From the NCBI GenBank assembly GCA_963383645.1, contig OY726560.1, positions 69,441,023 through 69,505,022 of the forward strand: 64,000 nucleotides of DNA, read 5' to 3'. This document shows positions 21,680 through 33,630 of the stretch, piece by piece (position 1 is the first letter of the stretch; every line of letters begins with the position of its first letter). Both the position numbers and the translations under genes were made by a program. Origin of the DNA: Muscardinus avellanarius. Lineage: Eukaryota; Chordata; Mammalia; Rodentia; Gliridae. The notes beneath the pieces are model-generated. The model was not told the DNA's origin, did not search any database, and worked only from the letters and a program-made list of their open reading frames with translations.

Positions 21680-22350
21680 GACCACTTGGCTTCTATCTTC
21701 CCCACTGGAGTCCATGTCTCTGCTCTCTCCCTTGCCTGTGTAGCTGGTCACTCAGGGCTCAGTGTGTCTGTGAGCTCGTCCTTCTCTGCCTCAGAGATGT
21801 TGAGGATTTCCATGACTCTAGCTGCTACCTGTGTCCTGATGACTTTTGGGTCTCCACTTCCAGCCCTGGCTTCTCATCTATCACTTGGACACCTTAATGC
21901 CAACATCTCTAGATTATTTTATTCTCCACACAATCTTCTCTGCTGCTTTTCCCTGTTCTCACTCTATTTAGAGCAACCCAACTGCCTACAAATCAATCCC
22001 TCATCCTTTTTCTTCCTCCCGTATTTCAGCATCTCACCGAGTCTCCTTTGACAGATTCTGCCTTCAGTTTCATTTCATCTCTTGCCATCTTCATTATCTT
22101 ATGCCTGTGTGTCCATAATCACTTCCTACTTTGTATCTCTGCCTCCAGATTCTCCCCCTTTAATCTGCTGTGCACATCAGTACCAAATCAATCTTCCTAA
22201 AGTGCTTGTTGTATTGCTCTGTGAGCTAGAAGGCTTCAGTGGCCCGTGCCATCTCAAGAATCCCATCCAAGGCCATTTGTCTCACTCCCAAGGCCCTCTA
22301 CAAGTTGACCCCAAGCAATCCATTCCTTCCTCACTTGAACTCCTTTGTTC
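21680..22350 (+). repeat. L2 LINE internal/3' region
   Basis: Matches the L2 order: ACATCTC…, CTTCCTACTTTGTATCTCTG, CCTCCAGATTCTCCCCC, AATCAATCTTCCTAAAGTG, GGCTTCAGTGGCCC, CAAGGCCCTCTACAAGTTGA. The 121- and 105-codon plus-strand frames here are remnants or chance. Confidence 0.65.
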
Positions 22351-22370
22351 ACTTCAAAATAAATATGATA

Positions 22371-22558
22371 GGGCTGGACATGGTGGTACACACCTCTAAT
22401 CTCAGTACATTGGAGGTCGAGACAAGAGAATTGAAGTTTCAAGACCAGCCTCAGCAACCTACCAAGACCCAGTTTAAAAAAAAAAAAAAAGATGAGGTTC
22501 AGTTTGGATGTAAAATGCCCCTGGGTTCAGTCTCCATACACACACACACACATACACA

Positions 22559-22600
<42 letters not shown>

Positions 22601-22609
22601 CACACACAT
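22371..22609 (+). mobile_element. B1-dID SINE with long (CA)n tail
   Basis: B1 half from GGGCTGGACATGGTGGTACA, a 15-A linker, a degraded ID half (GGTTCAGTTTGGATGTAAAA … TTCAGTCTCC), then interrupted CA repeats 22537-22609. Confidence 0.88.
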
Positions 22610-22689
22610 ATCCCTCCCTGATAGGAGGAATAAGAGCTAATGCTCTGCAGCACAATAGGGTGAGTATGATTTAACACTGTATATTATTT

Positions 22690-22768
22690 TTGTGTGGTGC
22701 TGGGGATTGAATCCAGGGCCTTTCATATGCTAGGTAAGTTCCCTATCACTGAACTACGCTTCAAGCCA
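22690..22768 (-). mobile_element. free ID (tRNA-Ala-like) SINE monomer
   Basis: TGGTGCTGGGGATTGAATCC, CATATGCTAGGTAAG and CACTGAACTACGCTTC are the antisense ID/BC1 consensus. It is not attached to a B1 unit, unlike the other ID halves here. Confidence 0.82.
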
Positions 22769-24094
22769 TAACATATATTTTATAAAGACGTAAAAGAGAA
22801 GTTTGAAGGCTCAAAACACAAAGAAATGGTAAATGTTTAAGGATATGGAAATGCTAATTACCCTGATTTGATCATTGTACATTGTAAATTGTATCAAATT
22901 ATCACACTGTAGCCCATAAATATGTAAAACTTTTATTAAATTAAAATTTGTTAAAAAAGACGAAAGTAAATCTCAGTTCTGTTCAGTGTGATACTACCAT
23001 TTTTCCAAAGAGAATCATGACATACCACATTCCTTTTATACCCTCTCATGAAATAGTCCTTTGTTCTGTCCACCTATCTGAATTATACCTACACTCCAGC
23101 CTCTTGTTTTAAAGTTCCATCTCTACCACTGACCAAGCACACAAAAACATCTCTCTCCTATAACTTCCCCCAAATCTCTACTCCTTAAGTATGAGGTCCC
23201 GTATCTTCAACTACTTTATAGACCTTTCATGGAGCTTTATAAATAGTAAGTACTCAGAAAAGATTTACTGTTTTGATTAGATTTAGATTCCATCCTGTGT
23301 CTTGATCATAATTCTTGATTCAACTTGCCCCAAATAATGAGCAAAGGGGGGAGTGGTGATTGACAGCCGGCCTAAGCTTTGTTCTCCTACCTGAGGTTCA
23401 AACCAGAAAGTAGCCCAGTGAATTGAGTTTAACCCTCAGCCATATATGCTTAAGTAATCCATATCTACAAAAACTGGGAAGTCTGTGCTTGGGGGAAGGT
23501 GTAATTCCAGACAAAGTTGTAGAAAGGCGATTCTTGTCAGAGCAAGCTTTCTGAGTTTCCAATCTGAAAATGGAGCCATGGGGGGAGGATTATCTGACGT
23601 GCACACGTGCTTCTCCCTGCAGCCCATGTCAAGTGCAGCTCCTAGGCTAGGAGAATGAAGGACCATAAGGCCTAGATGGTTTCCCTCAGATTTTTGCAAA
23701 TTGTGTCCTGAATCTTTTCCAGAAGAGTAAGTTTTCAATATTTTTCCCAGCTATGTTTTTCTTTAGCCCAAACTAACTTCTAAAGCATCAAAGAAAAAGT
23801 ATGTTTTGTATGTTTTAAAAACTTTGTGAGTTTCTGGATAAATGCATTATTAATTGTACCAACTGGATATTGTCAGGACTTAAGATATTTTGCTGAATTG
23901 GGAAGTTTTTAGAATGAGTTATATTGTAGAAAATGGTGGACCCAGAGATTATACAGGTAGGCTGATATGGGAGAATGCAAATTTAGGTCTTCTGGAAGGC
24001 AAAAGAACAGAAGAAATGTTATACACCTACCTGCCTGCCTACCTACCTGTCTCTGTCTTTTGGTGTTATGGATTTAGACCCAAAGATCTTTACT
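22769..24094. other. unassigned non-coding DNA
   Basis: No gene recognised. A 100-codon minus-strand frame at 23436-23738 has no recognised features. A short (CCTA/CTGC)n patch lies near 24026-24050. Confidence 0.4.
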
Positions 24095-24109
24095 CCTCCC
24101 AAGCCTGTT

Positions 24110-24480
24110 TCTACTAACACCACACCAACCAGGCCTGAACCAGGGCATTCACAGGGCCACATTCCCACCGAGCTCTTGGGGGAGAATGGTGCCTTGCGCC
24201 TTCCAGCTCCTGGTGATCACTAGTCTGTGGCTACCTCACTCGCTGCTCTTTTCAGTCATCACATTGCCATCTCTCCTCTTCTGTGTCTTCAAATCTCCAT
24301 CTGCTTCTCGTAAGGACACTAATAAGGGCATATAAATCCTCGGGTGTTCCAATGTAATCTCCCATCCCTAGATCCTTAATCACATCTGCAGTGTTCCCTC
24401 TTTTTCCATATAAGGTAATACTCCCAGGTGCCAGGGGTGTCTTTGGGGAGGTCATTGTTCAGCCTCCCGCAGGGGCAAAC
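24110..24480. repeat. ancient dispersed mammalian repeat, LTR-like
   Basis: Contains AGGGCCACATTCCCACCGAG, CTTGGGGGAGAATG, TCTGTGTCTTCAAATCTCC, AAGGACACTAATAAGG and AATCACATCTGCAG…CATATAAGGT in the order of a common old mammalian repeat. I do not assign the family or strand. Confidence 0.5.
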
Positions 24481-25994
24481 TATTATTATGTTGTATGCAT
24501 CCAGCTCTACCTAATTAAAATTTAAAATCATAAAGCAGCAAGATGTTAAAGAACATGCACCCATATGGGAAACAATGGTTATCTTTTGGGAATGGGAATG
24601 ATGGGGAATTTTTATTCTCAGTATGATGTTTTTGTAGCATTTTCATCTTTTATCAAGGGTATGTGATTGATATGTTTGTATTTTAAGGATAAAACAATGA
24701 GGATTAAAGTGGAAAAAAGATCCTTGCAGCAGTCTTAAAGAAAGCCAACAATGCCCCAGTCGGGCATCTTTACTCTTTATTTCATAGCACTAATTTCCAC
24801 TCCCCTTTCATCCCGTGCAGCTGCTCCCTTTCATTCATCTGTGTAATTTGGATTGAAAACACACTTCAGGCAATTACATCCAAACTTGGATTTGCTTGGC
24901 TTCAAAGTCCCTGCTGCTCCCCCTGTTGCAGGCTCTTTTTCCTAATTTCCTCCTCCAAAGACCAAAGAAAGAAGTTTCCAGAAGGATAGAAACAAGGAGA
25001 ATAATTGAAAGGAATAGGGAGTTTTCTTTTTTGACCTGTCATCTAAGATCTTTTCAGTTTATTGTTTTTTTTTCTCCCCCTCTCAATAAGAGTGGCCGTA
25101 TCCTACTAATACCTGGAAACAAATGGGTTTCTTCTTTGTGTCTAAATCTCAGCCGTTTGTAGAAGGTCCTCCTTTGCCATACCCTTACGTATACCACTCA
25201 TTTGCCTTCATAACCTATATTCTTGAAGCCTTTGACTCTTTTTTTCAGGCATTGTGAACAGTAGGGTGGGAATGCAGTTATGAATAAAATTAAGTCTGTG
25301 TCCTAAAAAGTCTTAATTTTTTCTCTTTTTTTCTCCAATCTTTTGCTAAGGTCCAGTCACTGGTACAAAATGCAAACCATTCCCTACAGATTAATGATTT
25401 GTTTCATCTCTTTTTAACATTCAGTTTCTATATCAATACCTCAGAAAGTTTGAATAATCCATACATCTGATAACCAAAGTAAACATTTTAAATGAGACAG
25501 GAATGTGGCTTCTGTTTGAAGGAGATTCCATTAGGTTAAAGGACAGATTCATATGCAAAATAATTATTCTATAAATTGATGAGAGCATATTCACTATTGT
25601 GTATATTAGGCCATGCCAATAGAGGTGTTTGTAGTGATTTGTAATACAGAACCTTTTCCATTGTTTTGGTGAAATGACCAAGTATTTTTACATGTACATG
25701 TAATCAGGCATATAATTAAATCAACTTGGCTTACCACTAGATGTACTTACGGTGCTGTCTAATCATGAAGGGAAACACAGCTGCTGAGGGCATGTTGCTG
25801 GAATACTCTGGAAAATGGGGGTGGAAGAGCTGCGGAAAGCTGCCAATAAAATCTTCCTTTTATTCACCTAAAGACTGCACAAAGAAGCTGGTCTCCACTG
25901 AGAACAAAGGCAACTGTAGAGATGCTCCTTTTAAAAGAGGGGGTGAGGTGGGGACTCAGTAAGGTTGGTGAGTTGTAGAAAACACGTAGAATGG
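24481..25994. other. unassigned non-coding DNA
   Basis: No gene or clear repeat. Short frames (67-88 codons) look random. Confidence 0.4.
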
Positions 25995-26110
25995 AGCTTG
26001 TCAAACTGTGCAGAGAAATTTCATTAAAATGCAGATTCTGATTTGTGGAAGCTGGGCTGAGGCCTGAGATCCTGCTTTTCTAACAAGCCCCTAGTAACAC
26101 TGTCACTGCT
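25995..26110 (+). mobile_element. MER5-like relic
   Basis: GTCAAACTGTGCAGAGAAA, AAATGCAGATTCTGATTTG, GGCCTGAGATCCTGC and TTCTAACAAGCCCCTAG follow the MER5 order. Short and decayed. Confidence 0.6.
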
Positions 26111-26420
26111 GGGGTTTGTCTTCCAGACTAGCAGGGCTGATATCTAAGAACAAGAGGAGTCAACTTGGCCAAGGTCACTGCTGCTGTGAAATTGAAAAAA
26201 AAAAAAAAATCCAGAGCTTGGCCCTGAGGTTGCAGTCACCATACCTTCTCATTTTAGTTGCCATCATAAAACAAATACAGACTTGGTCTTTGTCTGTCTT
26301 TTCTTGGCACACAGCTTCTAGAACTCTTGATACCTCAGTGAGATTAGGATGTCATTTGTATGCTGGTTGGTGATTGGTGGCTGGAGGTTGGGGGCTGACC
26401 TCCAGGACACAATGGTAGTG

Positions 26421-26820
26421 TTATGGTTTGGTATGAAATATCCCCCAGAGAAGCTCATGTGTTGATGATACAGACATTTTCAGAACTGAAAGAACTGAAT
26501 CAAGGCTCTAACCTTGTCAGTGGGAAAGCTATTGATGGATTAGTAATTTGAATGGACTTTCTGGTAGGAAGGTAGGGTGCAGCTAGAGGAGCTAGGTAAA
26601 TGGGGACATGTCCTTGGTGACTGTCTCTGCCCCTGGTCTCTATCCTGTCCCTCCAGCTGCACTGTTCAGTTTTCCTCCACTATGCCTTGCTGTCATGTTT
26701 CTACCTTGGAGTCGGTCAACTATGGACTGAATCTCTGAACCATGAGCCAAGTAAACTTTTCCTTCTCAGAGTTTCTCATATCAGATATTTTGATCACGGT
26801 AATGAAAAAACTAATACACA
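26421..26820 (+). mobile_element. MaLR-type solo LTR
   Basis: Starts TGTTATGGTTTGGTATGAAA and ends AACTAATACACA, with GGACTGAATCTCTGAACCAT, GAGCCAAGTAAACTTTTCC and TTTTGATCACGGTAATG near the 3' end. These are hallmarks of MaLR (ERVL-related) LTRs in rodents. No internal region is adjacent. Confidence 0.72.
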
Positions 26821-26859
26821 TGGTTATGGAGCTGAAAATTTCAACCCCATTCCCTGACC

Positions 26860-27420
26860 CCCAGGGAGGGGACAGGGGCTAGAGATTAAGTTTAATCACC
26901 AATGCCAATGATTCAATCAATCATCCTATGTGATAAAACCATCATTAAAAAATCGAAATGACAGGGTTTGGAAAGCTTTCAAACACTTTGAGGGACACAT
27001 TGAGGTCCTCAGAGAATGGTGCTCCCAGAGAGAGCATGGTAGCTCTGCAATTGCCCTACATACTCCCCACTTTTTACCCAGAGCATTTCTTCCTTCTGGT
27101 TATTTTCAGATTGTGTTCTTTATAATAAACCAGCAAAGTGACTTCCTGAGTTCTGAGAGCTGTTCCGGTGAGTGACCGAACCTGAGAGGAGGCTCATGGG
27201 AAGCCCAATTTATAACCACTCAGAAGAATGGGAGGCCTAGGATCTACAACTAGCATCTGAAGTCTCCTGGGTCACGGCCCTTGATTCAAGGGCTCTATTC
27301 TAATTCTGGGTAGTTAGCATCAGAACAGAACTGTAGAACATCCAATTGGTATCTGTAGAACTGGAAATGAATCGGGGGGTGGGGGGTGGAAACCACACAC
27401 ACATTTGGTGTCAGAAGCAT
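26860..27420 (+). mobile_element. LTR-like ancient repeat, copy 2
   Basis: Relative of 7440-7925: an AGAGAGAGCATGG block, AATAAA at 27124-27129, CCAATTTATAACCACTCAG, AACAGAACTGTAGAACATCC and a closing ACATTTGGTGTCAGAAGCAT. A G-rich run (GGGGGGTGGGGGGTGG) is near 27374-27389. Solo, with no coding remnant. Confidence 0.6.
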
Positions 27421-27431
27421 TATTTAAAGTC

Positions 27432-27907
27432 AGGAGTGGTGGTGAATGTATGTAATCTCAGTACTTGAGAGGCCTGGACAGGAGAATTATAGCCAGCCTG
27501 AACAACTTAGGCCCTCCTCAACTTAGTGAGACCCTGTTTCAAGAGAGAAAAAAAAGGGGGATTGGCTGAGTGCCGTGCCACGCTTGTAATGCCAGTACTT
27601 GGGAGGCTGAGACAGGAGGATTGCAGGTTTGAGGCCAGCCTCAGCTACTTACTGAGGCCCTCCACAACTTAGTGAGACCCTGTTTCAAGAGAAAAAAAGG
27701 GGGATAGGCTGAGCGTAGTGGCACATGCTTGTAATCCCAGTACTTGGGAGGCTGAGACAGGAGGATTGCAGGTTTGAGGCCAGCCTCAGCTACTTGCTGA
27801 GGACCTCCACAACTTATTGAGATCCTGTTTCAAAATGAAGAATAAAGTAGGGCTGGTGGTATAACTTGGAGGGAGAATGCCCCTGGGTTCAATCCTCAGT
27901 ATTGCAA

Positions 27908-27947
<40 letters not shown>

Positions 27948-28010
27948 AAGGCTACAGGTATAGCTCAGAGATCAATTCTCCTGGGTTTAATCCACAATAT
28001 CTCACACACA
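27432..28010 (+). mobile_element. SINE pentamer B1-B1-B1-ID-ID
   Basis: Three B1 units start near 27432, 27562 and 27706. The last two are ~143 bp apart and share the linker AAAAAAAGGGGGAT(A/T)GGCTGAG. Then come an ID half (GGGCTGGTGGTATAACTTGG), an (AAAT)n tract (27906-27946) and a second ID half (GGCTACAGGTATAGCTCAGA … TTTAATCCACAATATC). The near-identity of units 2 and 3 suggests tandem duplication of one unit rather than separate insertions. Confidence 0.88.
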
Positions 28011-28408
28011 TGCCAAATAGTGGTTCACTTTTTGGTGGCTTAAAGAGGATTTAATGTAGAGAAGGTGCCTTTTAGGACTTTGGAAGCCTACAGTAGCTTC
28101 TTCGTTCCTTCATTTGGTTCATTTAATCTGGGCTTTAAAAAGCATATGTATTTTTAAATTCCCAAATGAAAATATAAACTCACTGAAAGTAGAACTGGAT
28201 CCCAACAGTGCTAGATGCATACTAAATATCCAACAACTGTGTCTGTCATTGAATATTATGACTCCTCTGTTTCTACAAAGTCTGTATCCAGTAAGCCCAG
28301 TCTGTGAGCTGCACTTCTGCCAATAACAACTGAAAGCACTGAGGAAGACACTTGATTCTAAGCTTTAAAGGTTAACAGGGATTACAGGAGCTCTTAGGTT
28401 GGGTGTCA

Positions 28409-28869
28409 GTGTTCTGGTTTGGATCTGGAATGACCCCCATGTTTATGTGACTATGTTCAAATTTTGAAAGCATAGTCTCCATAGCAGCAAGGTTTGGCGG
28501 TCGGGCTATTAAGACAGTGATTGGATCTTGAGGGCTCTGACCTCATTAGCGGATTAGTCTCATTTGGTGGTTAATCCACTGATAGCTACTGGAAAAGAGA
28601 ACCTAGTTGTAGAAATAGGTCACTAGGAGCATGCCCTAGAAGGACTTATGGTCACCCTAAAACCCTCCTCCCTATCCTCCCCACCTACCTGTTTCCCTTT
28701 GCTCCATGCCTTTCCACCATGATGTACAGCCTCACCTCAAGCCCAGAGGAATCAAGCTGGCCAATCATGGACTGGATTCTCTGAAACTATAAGCCAAAAT
28801 AAATCTTTCCTCCTCTCAGTTGTTCTTGTCAAGTATTTTGGTCATAGTGATGAAAAGCTGACTAACACA
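28409..28869 (+). mobile_element. MaLR-type solo LTR
   Basis: Starts TGTTCTGGTTTGGATCTGGA and ends GCTGACTAACACA. Internal landmarks: TTGGATCTTGAGGGCTCTGA, CACCATGATGTACAGCCTCA, GGACTGGATTCTCTGAAACT, GCCAAAATAAATCTTTCCTCC. Longer and better preserved than 26421-26820. Confidence 0.82.
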
Positions 28870-29235
28870 CTGAGTCTTAGGATACCAGCAGATTCCTAAG
28901 ATCTCTAGGAGAGCCTCACCAACTGAACACAGGTTTCTCGATCCTCACCATCAGCCTGTGCTTCTATCTCCCACACCTACCTTCGTCCTTATTCAGCATG
29001 AATTCCCCTTTTACTTTCGCTCTTGGTTTTGTCACCCTCTATCCTTAGGATGATTCTATACATCTTTAGAATGGATTGGGGGCAACAAGATCATGGGTTA
29101 CCCCTATCAGTGCCTACCGTATTATATTTTCTTCATGTGGAATAATTTATGATCAGAATTCAACTTATGGGTACTTCAAATATTTCAATGACAACCTTCT
29201 AAAGAATCAATTTCTTGACAGATTAAAAAAAATTT

Positions 29236-29413
29236 TTTGGTGGTTTTCCTGAAAACCCTTCTACCTCCGGGTTACATTCCCAGACCTATTTTCATACTTT
29301 TTAATGTGGAAACAGGGTCTCTCAAGCCAGCGCAGCTGACTTCAAACCTGCGCAATCCTCATGTCTCCACCTTCCAAGTGTGGGGATTACAAGCATCTGC
29401 CACCATGCCTGGC
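29236..29413 (-). mobile_element. B1-dID SINE
   Basis: ID half GGTTTTCCTGAAAACCCTTC, B1 half ending GCCACCATGCCTGGCT. Flanked by similar A/T runs (AAAAAAAATTTT on both sides), a likely target-site duplication. Confidence 0.9.
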
Positions 29414-29883
29414 TAAAAAAAAATTTTAAATTAGCTTTGAGGTTTAGAAAAATGCTTTTGAGATCACGTTATTTGAATCTGGACCTTGTGTTAGACGAGA
29501 AGGATTACAAAATTATTCGTAGCTGCTTTAAAAGTTACCGGTGCACCTGAATTTCAGCTTAGTTCCTCTGCTAAAAAAGAAGGCAGAAAGTAAATGGCAA
29601 TAGAATGCAGCTATAAGTCAGAAATGAACACAGAAGCTAATTTCACATAGTAAACTAAAGTATCCTTGCACTAGCCAATATACCATGAAATAATTCTCTC
29701 CTGGAATTAAAGAAGAATTAGATGAAACCATTTAGAGGTAGGGAAGCACTTTAGAAATGTACACTGTGTCAAATGCCTGTGATGGAAACTGCAATTATAA
29801 ATCTGGGCGACACTGGAACAATGGGTGAAATATTCCCAGGCTGCCAATAAACTGCCTGGGGCACTTACTGTCTACTTACTACA

Positions 29884-29885
<2 letters not shown>

Positions 29886-29939
<54 letters not shown>
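29886..29939. repeat. (GT)n microsatellite
   Basis: About 27 uninterrupted GT units, the longest pure dinucleotide run in the window. Confidence 0.97.
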
Positions 29940-29941
<2 letters not shown>

Positions 29942-31019
29942 CAGGCTCTACAAAAAGCTTAATTGCTACAGTAGAGTGAGATTTTCTACTCTTAAAAAGC
30001 AGAGCCATGAGCCAGTCATAAAAACCTGAATAAGTAAATGATATGGCTAAGTATCCTCAGAAACAAGCTACTTAACCATCTTTTATTTAGGCTTTCTTCT
30101 TCATTTACCAACCAAAATAAAACCCTGGGTACCTTTTGTCTATTAAAATGATCATCATGGTTATTGAATAATGAGAGGTACCTCTAGAGAAGGAGCTATC
30201 TCTCAGATGAGTTCACATTTTGGGGATAAAGCTCTCTGAGTATCCTAAATCTCTGTCCCATTGTAGACAGACATGAGCTTTCTCTCTGAGCTATAGATGA
30301 AATTCTCAGAATACTCATAACAATTAATGCTCCCAGTTTAAGCTTTCCAAAAAATGATTCAAAGGTTACTGCTTAGTGAATCTTTATCTTACTACTTGTG
30401 TGCAAGATACTGTCTTACACCATGGTGTATCCACAGGCACCTGAAATATGTTCCATGTGTCTCTGAACTTTGTGATAATGTGGAAGTGGCACTGAGTTGT
30501 GTGCTTTGCTCATTTCAGTCTCTGATAAAATTCTCCTTGTTACCATGCAGGATAGCTGGCAGTCAGGACCACCCCCTGAGGATGCAGCTATGTGTTCATC
30601 AATTGGTCTGGTGGCTCTCCTGATGCTGCCAGACCCTCCAGGGCATGAGTTTCAGCTTCAGTGGTCCAGCAGCACTGTCCCTCCCTATCCCAGCTGCACC
30701 ACGGCTTCAGTGGGCAGAGCTCTGAGCTCGCTGCATTTCTCCCTGAAATGTCACTGTTCCCTGCAGCCAAGCCGTCTCTGTGCTGCTTGAGCTGGGTGAC
30801 CCAAGAATTTATATTGGTGTGGGTCCCTGCAGATACACCAACAGAACTATTGTTGTTGTTTATCTGTTTTGGGGAGGGGATGAGAGGTGATCATTCTAAC
30901 TCTTATGTACATTTGGAATCTGTCCCACTGTTGATAGTCTTGGATTCCAAAATATTTTATGGCTTTATGGATCTGTCCATGGCTCTGTTTCTTCTTGATG
31001 TAACCATGCCACCATGTCA
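29940..31019. other. unassigned DNA with a GC-richer block
   Basis: From about 30480 to 30830 the sequence is noticeably richer in G+C and carries overlapping plus frames of 89, 97 and 155 codons. None shows a recognisable domain, splice pattern or start context, so I do not call a gene. It may be an unrecognised LTR, because similar sequence continues after the SINE at 31215-31520. Confidence 0.35.
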
Positions 31020-31214
31020 CCTGGGTACTGTTGAGGTATCACTGAGGATTGAGCCCAATGGGATTCCACCTCTGAGCTGCACACTCCAGCCATATTTTAT
31101 TTTTTGTTTCGAGAAAGGGTCTCACTAAGTTATTGGACATTGGCTTTGAACCTGTAAACTTCCTGTCCCTGCCTCCCAAGTACTGGGATTACAGGTATAG
31201 GGCTGCACCTAGCT
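31020..31214 (-). mobile_element. B1-dID SINE, diverged
   Basis: ID half GGATTGAGCCCAATGGGATT, B1 half with GGGTCTCACTAAGTTATTGG and GGGATTACAGGTATAGGGCT. No clear tail. Confidence 0.8.
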
Positions 31215-32177
31215 ATGTCCTCTTTCTTGATCCCCTATTCTCTTGCATGGGTTCTGACATCCCTCTCTGAGAAATAGTTTATGCGACTTCTGTCTTTCAG
31301 GTGCGCTGTTGTTGAGAGTAGAGTTTAGGTTGTAGCTGTACCCCACCCCACCCTTAGCAAGGAAACTTTGTAGGCTTTCACCATACTGATAGACAAGAGG
31401 AGGGTCAGTGCCTGCTCCACAGACTGGGTTCATCTGAGTCTGATCACCAGCCCAAATATGGACCTGCTCCTATATCCTGGGGCTCTGGAAATAAGTACTG
31501 TGACATAATAAGCTTGTTTCAAATGCTTTGTAGCAACCTTTGATAGTCTCTGAACTATTTATCATAGTCTGGATTTTCTAAAAAATTATCATTTGAATTG
31601 TTATGTACTTGTTAGGAGTTTATTGTTTGCAAATAGCAGAAACCAATTTCAGCTACTTTAGATCCACATGGGTAATTTGTTGCCAGGATTCAAGCTAGGC
31701 TCTAGTCTTCAAAGCAGGATGGTGGACCTTTTCTTCAGAATCCTGTGCTTTATTTATCTATAATTTTTTGTGGTCTCTTTGTATCATAATTGAAACCCCA
31801 AAATCTCAGCAGAAAAAATATGCCTGCCTATGCTCCAGTCAACTAGGTCAAGGGACACAATTTCAAGTAACTCCAACAAGACACCTGGCACCCAGCCCTG
31901 TGGACAAGGTACAGGGATGGGAAGCTCTGTTGTCAGGGTTCCAGAAAGTACCTACCATAAGAGATTTACATCAAATTTTTTATTAAAAAAAAAGCATTGA
32001 TCAAATGTTTGCAATTTAAGTCATGATTCATACAAGACTATTCTCCATGTCCTTCAAAAAGAATAGGAACCTTGAAAATAAACCCATTGGTTCCATATAC
32101 CCCTAAAGATAAGTATACAGAGTTCTGTATGTTTTTCAATTACTTTGGTATTTCAGAAAACCCTCATTTATTTACCA
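31215..32177. other. unassigned non-coding DNA
   Basis: No gene. A segment near 31600-31970 (CAAATAGCAGAAACC…, CCAGGGTTCCAG-like) may be an old dispersed repeat. Confidence 0.35.
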
Positions 32178-32192
32178 AGATAAAGATACACA

Positions 32193-32410
32193 GAGCCAGG
32201 CATGGTGGTGCACGCCTGTAATTCCCGTACTTGAGAGGCTGAGACAGGTTCCTGAGGAGGATCATGGGGTTGAGGCCAGCTCAGTAACTTACCAAGACCC
32301 TCAACAACTTAGGGAGGCCTTGTTTGTAAACAAAAACTAGAAAGGGGTAGGAGTGTAGCTCAGAAGTAGAATGCCTCTGGGTTCAATCCCCAGTCGGGGT
32401 GGGGGGGGAC
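32193..32410 (+). mobile_element. B1-dID SINE
   Basis: B1 half GCCAGGCATGGTGGTGCACG with a short internal insertion, ID half GGTAGGAGTGTAGCTCAGAA … TTCAATCCCCAGTCG, and a G-run instead of an A tail (32397-32408). Flanks AAGATACACA on both sides. Confidence 0.92.
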
Positions 32411-33042
32411 AAAAGCAAGATACACAAAATCATGAGGGCTGTATGCTTCTTTGCTTTGGGCTAAAACAGTACTAATTTGATTCAGGAATGCTGGTTATGT
32501 TTTCATGATGAGAAATATTCCTTGACTCTAATTTTTCTTGAATAAGCAGTTGAGAAGTATTTAAATCACACAACTTTTACACACATGAAGTTCGAGGAAG
32601 AAAATCAAAATGGGGTCTTGAGCTGGCCATGAAGAGCAGGAGCCACTGAGCTGCTGGCGACTGCAGTGAAGTTCCGCCTCCTCAATAATCCTGGTGCAGA
32701 AGTCAGGACATTCTGCCCTGAACAGAGGGTTACAGTTCTTCACAGGGAAATTTTAAAAAATGAGCCCTTTGTTGCTTGCCACCCTTGAGTTTGGTCTTAG
32801 CCACAACTTCACACATTCCTAAGTTGCATTTTGGGTCTGTGTAAAGTAACTCTTCAGAGTTTTTTTTTTTTTTTTATCTTATTATATGGGGAATCGGAAT
32901 AACTGCTCTGACCTTCCACTATAGCTCTCTGTTGTATTGGTGAAAAGGAGAGCTGTAAGATCAGATGCAGCTAAGCAAGATAAAATAACCACTAGACTAT
33001 AAAACATTTGCATACCATCATGTACGACTATGCATTCATTTT

Positions 33043-33228
33043 GTTTTGTTCACAGTCCGGGAGATTGAACGCAAGAGCACTCTTATCACTGAGCTACATC
33101 CTCAGCCATTTTTGTTTTTTGAGACTGGGTGTTTACTGAGTTGCCCAGGCTGGCCTCAAATTTGTAATCCTCCTGCCTCAGCCTCGTGAGTCACTGAGAT
33201 TACAAACGTGTGCCACCACGTTCAGGTT
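33043..33228 (-). mobile_element. old B1-dID SINE
   Basis: GGAGATTGAACGCAAGAGCA, CACTGAGCTACATCC, GTTGCCCAGGCTGGCCTCAA, CCTCCTGCCTCAGCCTC. More diverged than the other copies. Confidence 0.85.
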
Positions 33229-33359
33229 ACACTCTATTGTTCTTTAAAGAATTTGAGGTGTATTCTCTGATCATACAGTTTTCTAGTCATGGTGTGTCTT
33301 TCCCTTAAAACTAAGAAATAAGTGGCTAATAATGATGATTGGCTAATGATATTTCAGAT

Positions 33360-33505
33360 TTAAAAATCAAATATTACCTATTTGTTAGATATTGAGCCAG
33401 GGACTTTTTAAAGTATACTTTTTAAAATTAATGATATTGTTTTCTTTTACAAATGAGGCTCACCAAGATTAGATAACTTGATTCATAAGTTCTCAATAGC
33501 ATCCT
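33360..33505 (-). repeat. MIR SINE relic
   Basis: Antisense MIR: ACAAATGAGGCTCACCAAGA, TTAGATAACTTGATTCATAA. Adjoins an L2 fragment. Confidence 0.6.
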
Positions 33506-33524
33506 ACAACTGAAGCTATAACAT

Positions 33525-33630
33525 TCCAGGCAGCCAGGATTGTATCTAAGTTTCCCATTGTGTTCTCAGTAGCCAACACAACACTGACCTCTAATAAATA
33601 TGTCGGCGAGGATTAAATGAATAAATCTAT
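33525..33630 (+). repeat. L2 LINE 3' end
   Basis: TTGTATCTAAGTTTCCCATTG, AACACAACACTGACC, TAATAAATATGT and GGATTAAATGAATAAAT fit the extreme L2 3' end. Confidence 0.6.

Noticed and set aside
22690..22768. tRNA-Ala-like sequence as a tRNA gene
   Set aside because: It is an ID SINE with a decayed internal promoter and no cloverleaf; the ID halves of the other SINEs were rejected for the same reason.
27374..27389. G-rich run as a G-quadplex regulatory element
   Set aside because: A single short run inside an old solo LTR, with no promoter context.
30661..31128. 155-codon plus-strand frame as a gene
   Set aside because: Its 3' part is SINE sequence, and the rest lacks any recognisable domain or start context.
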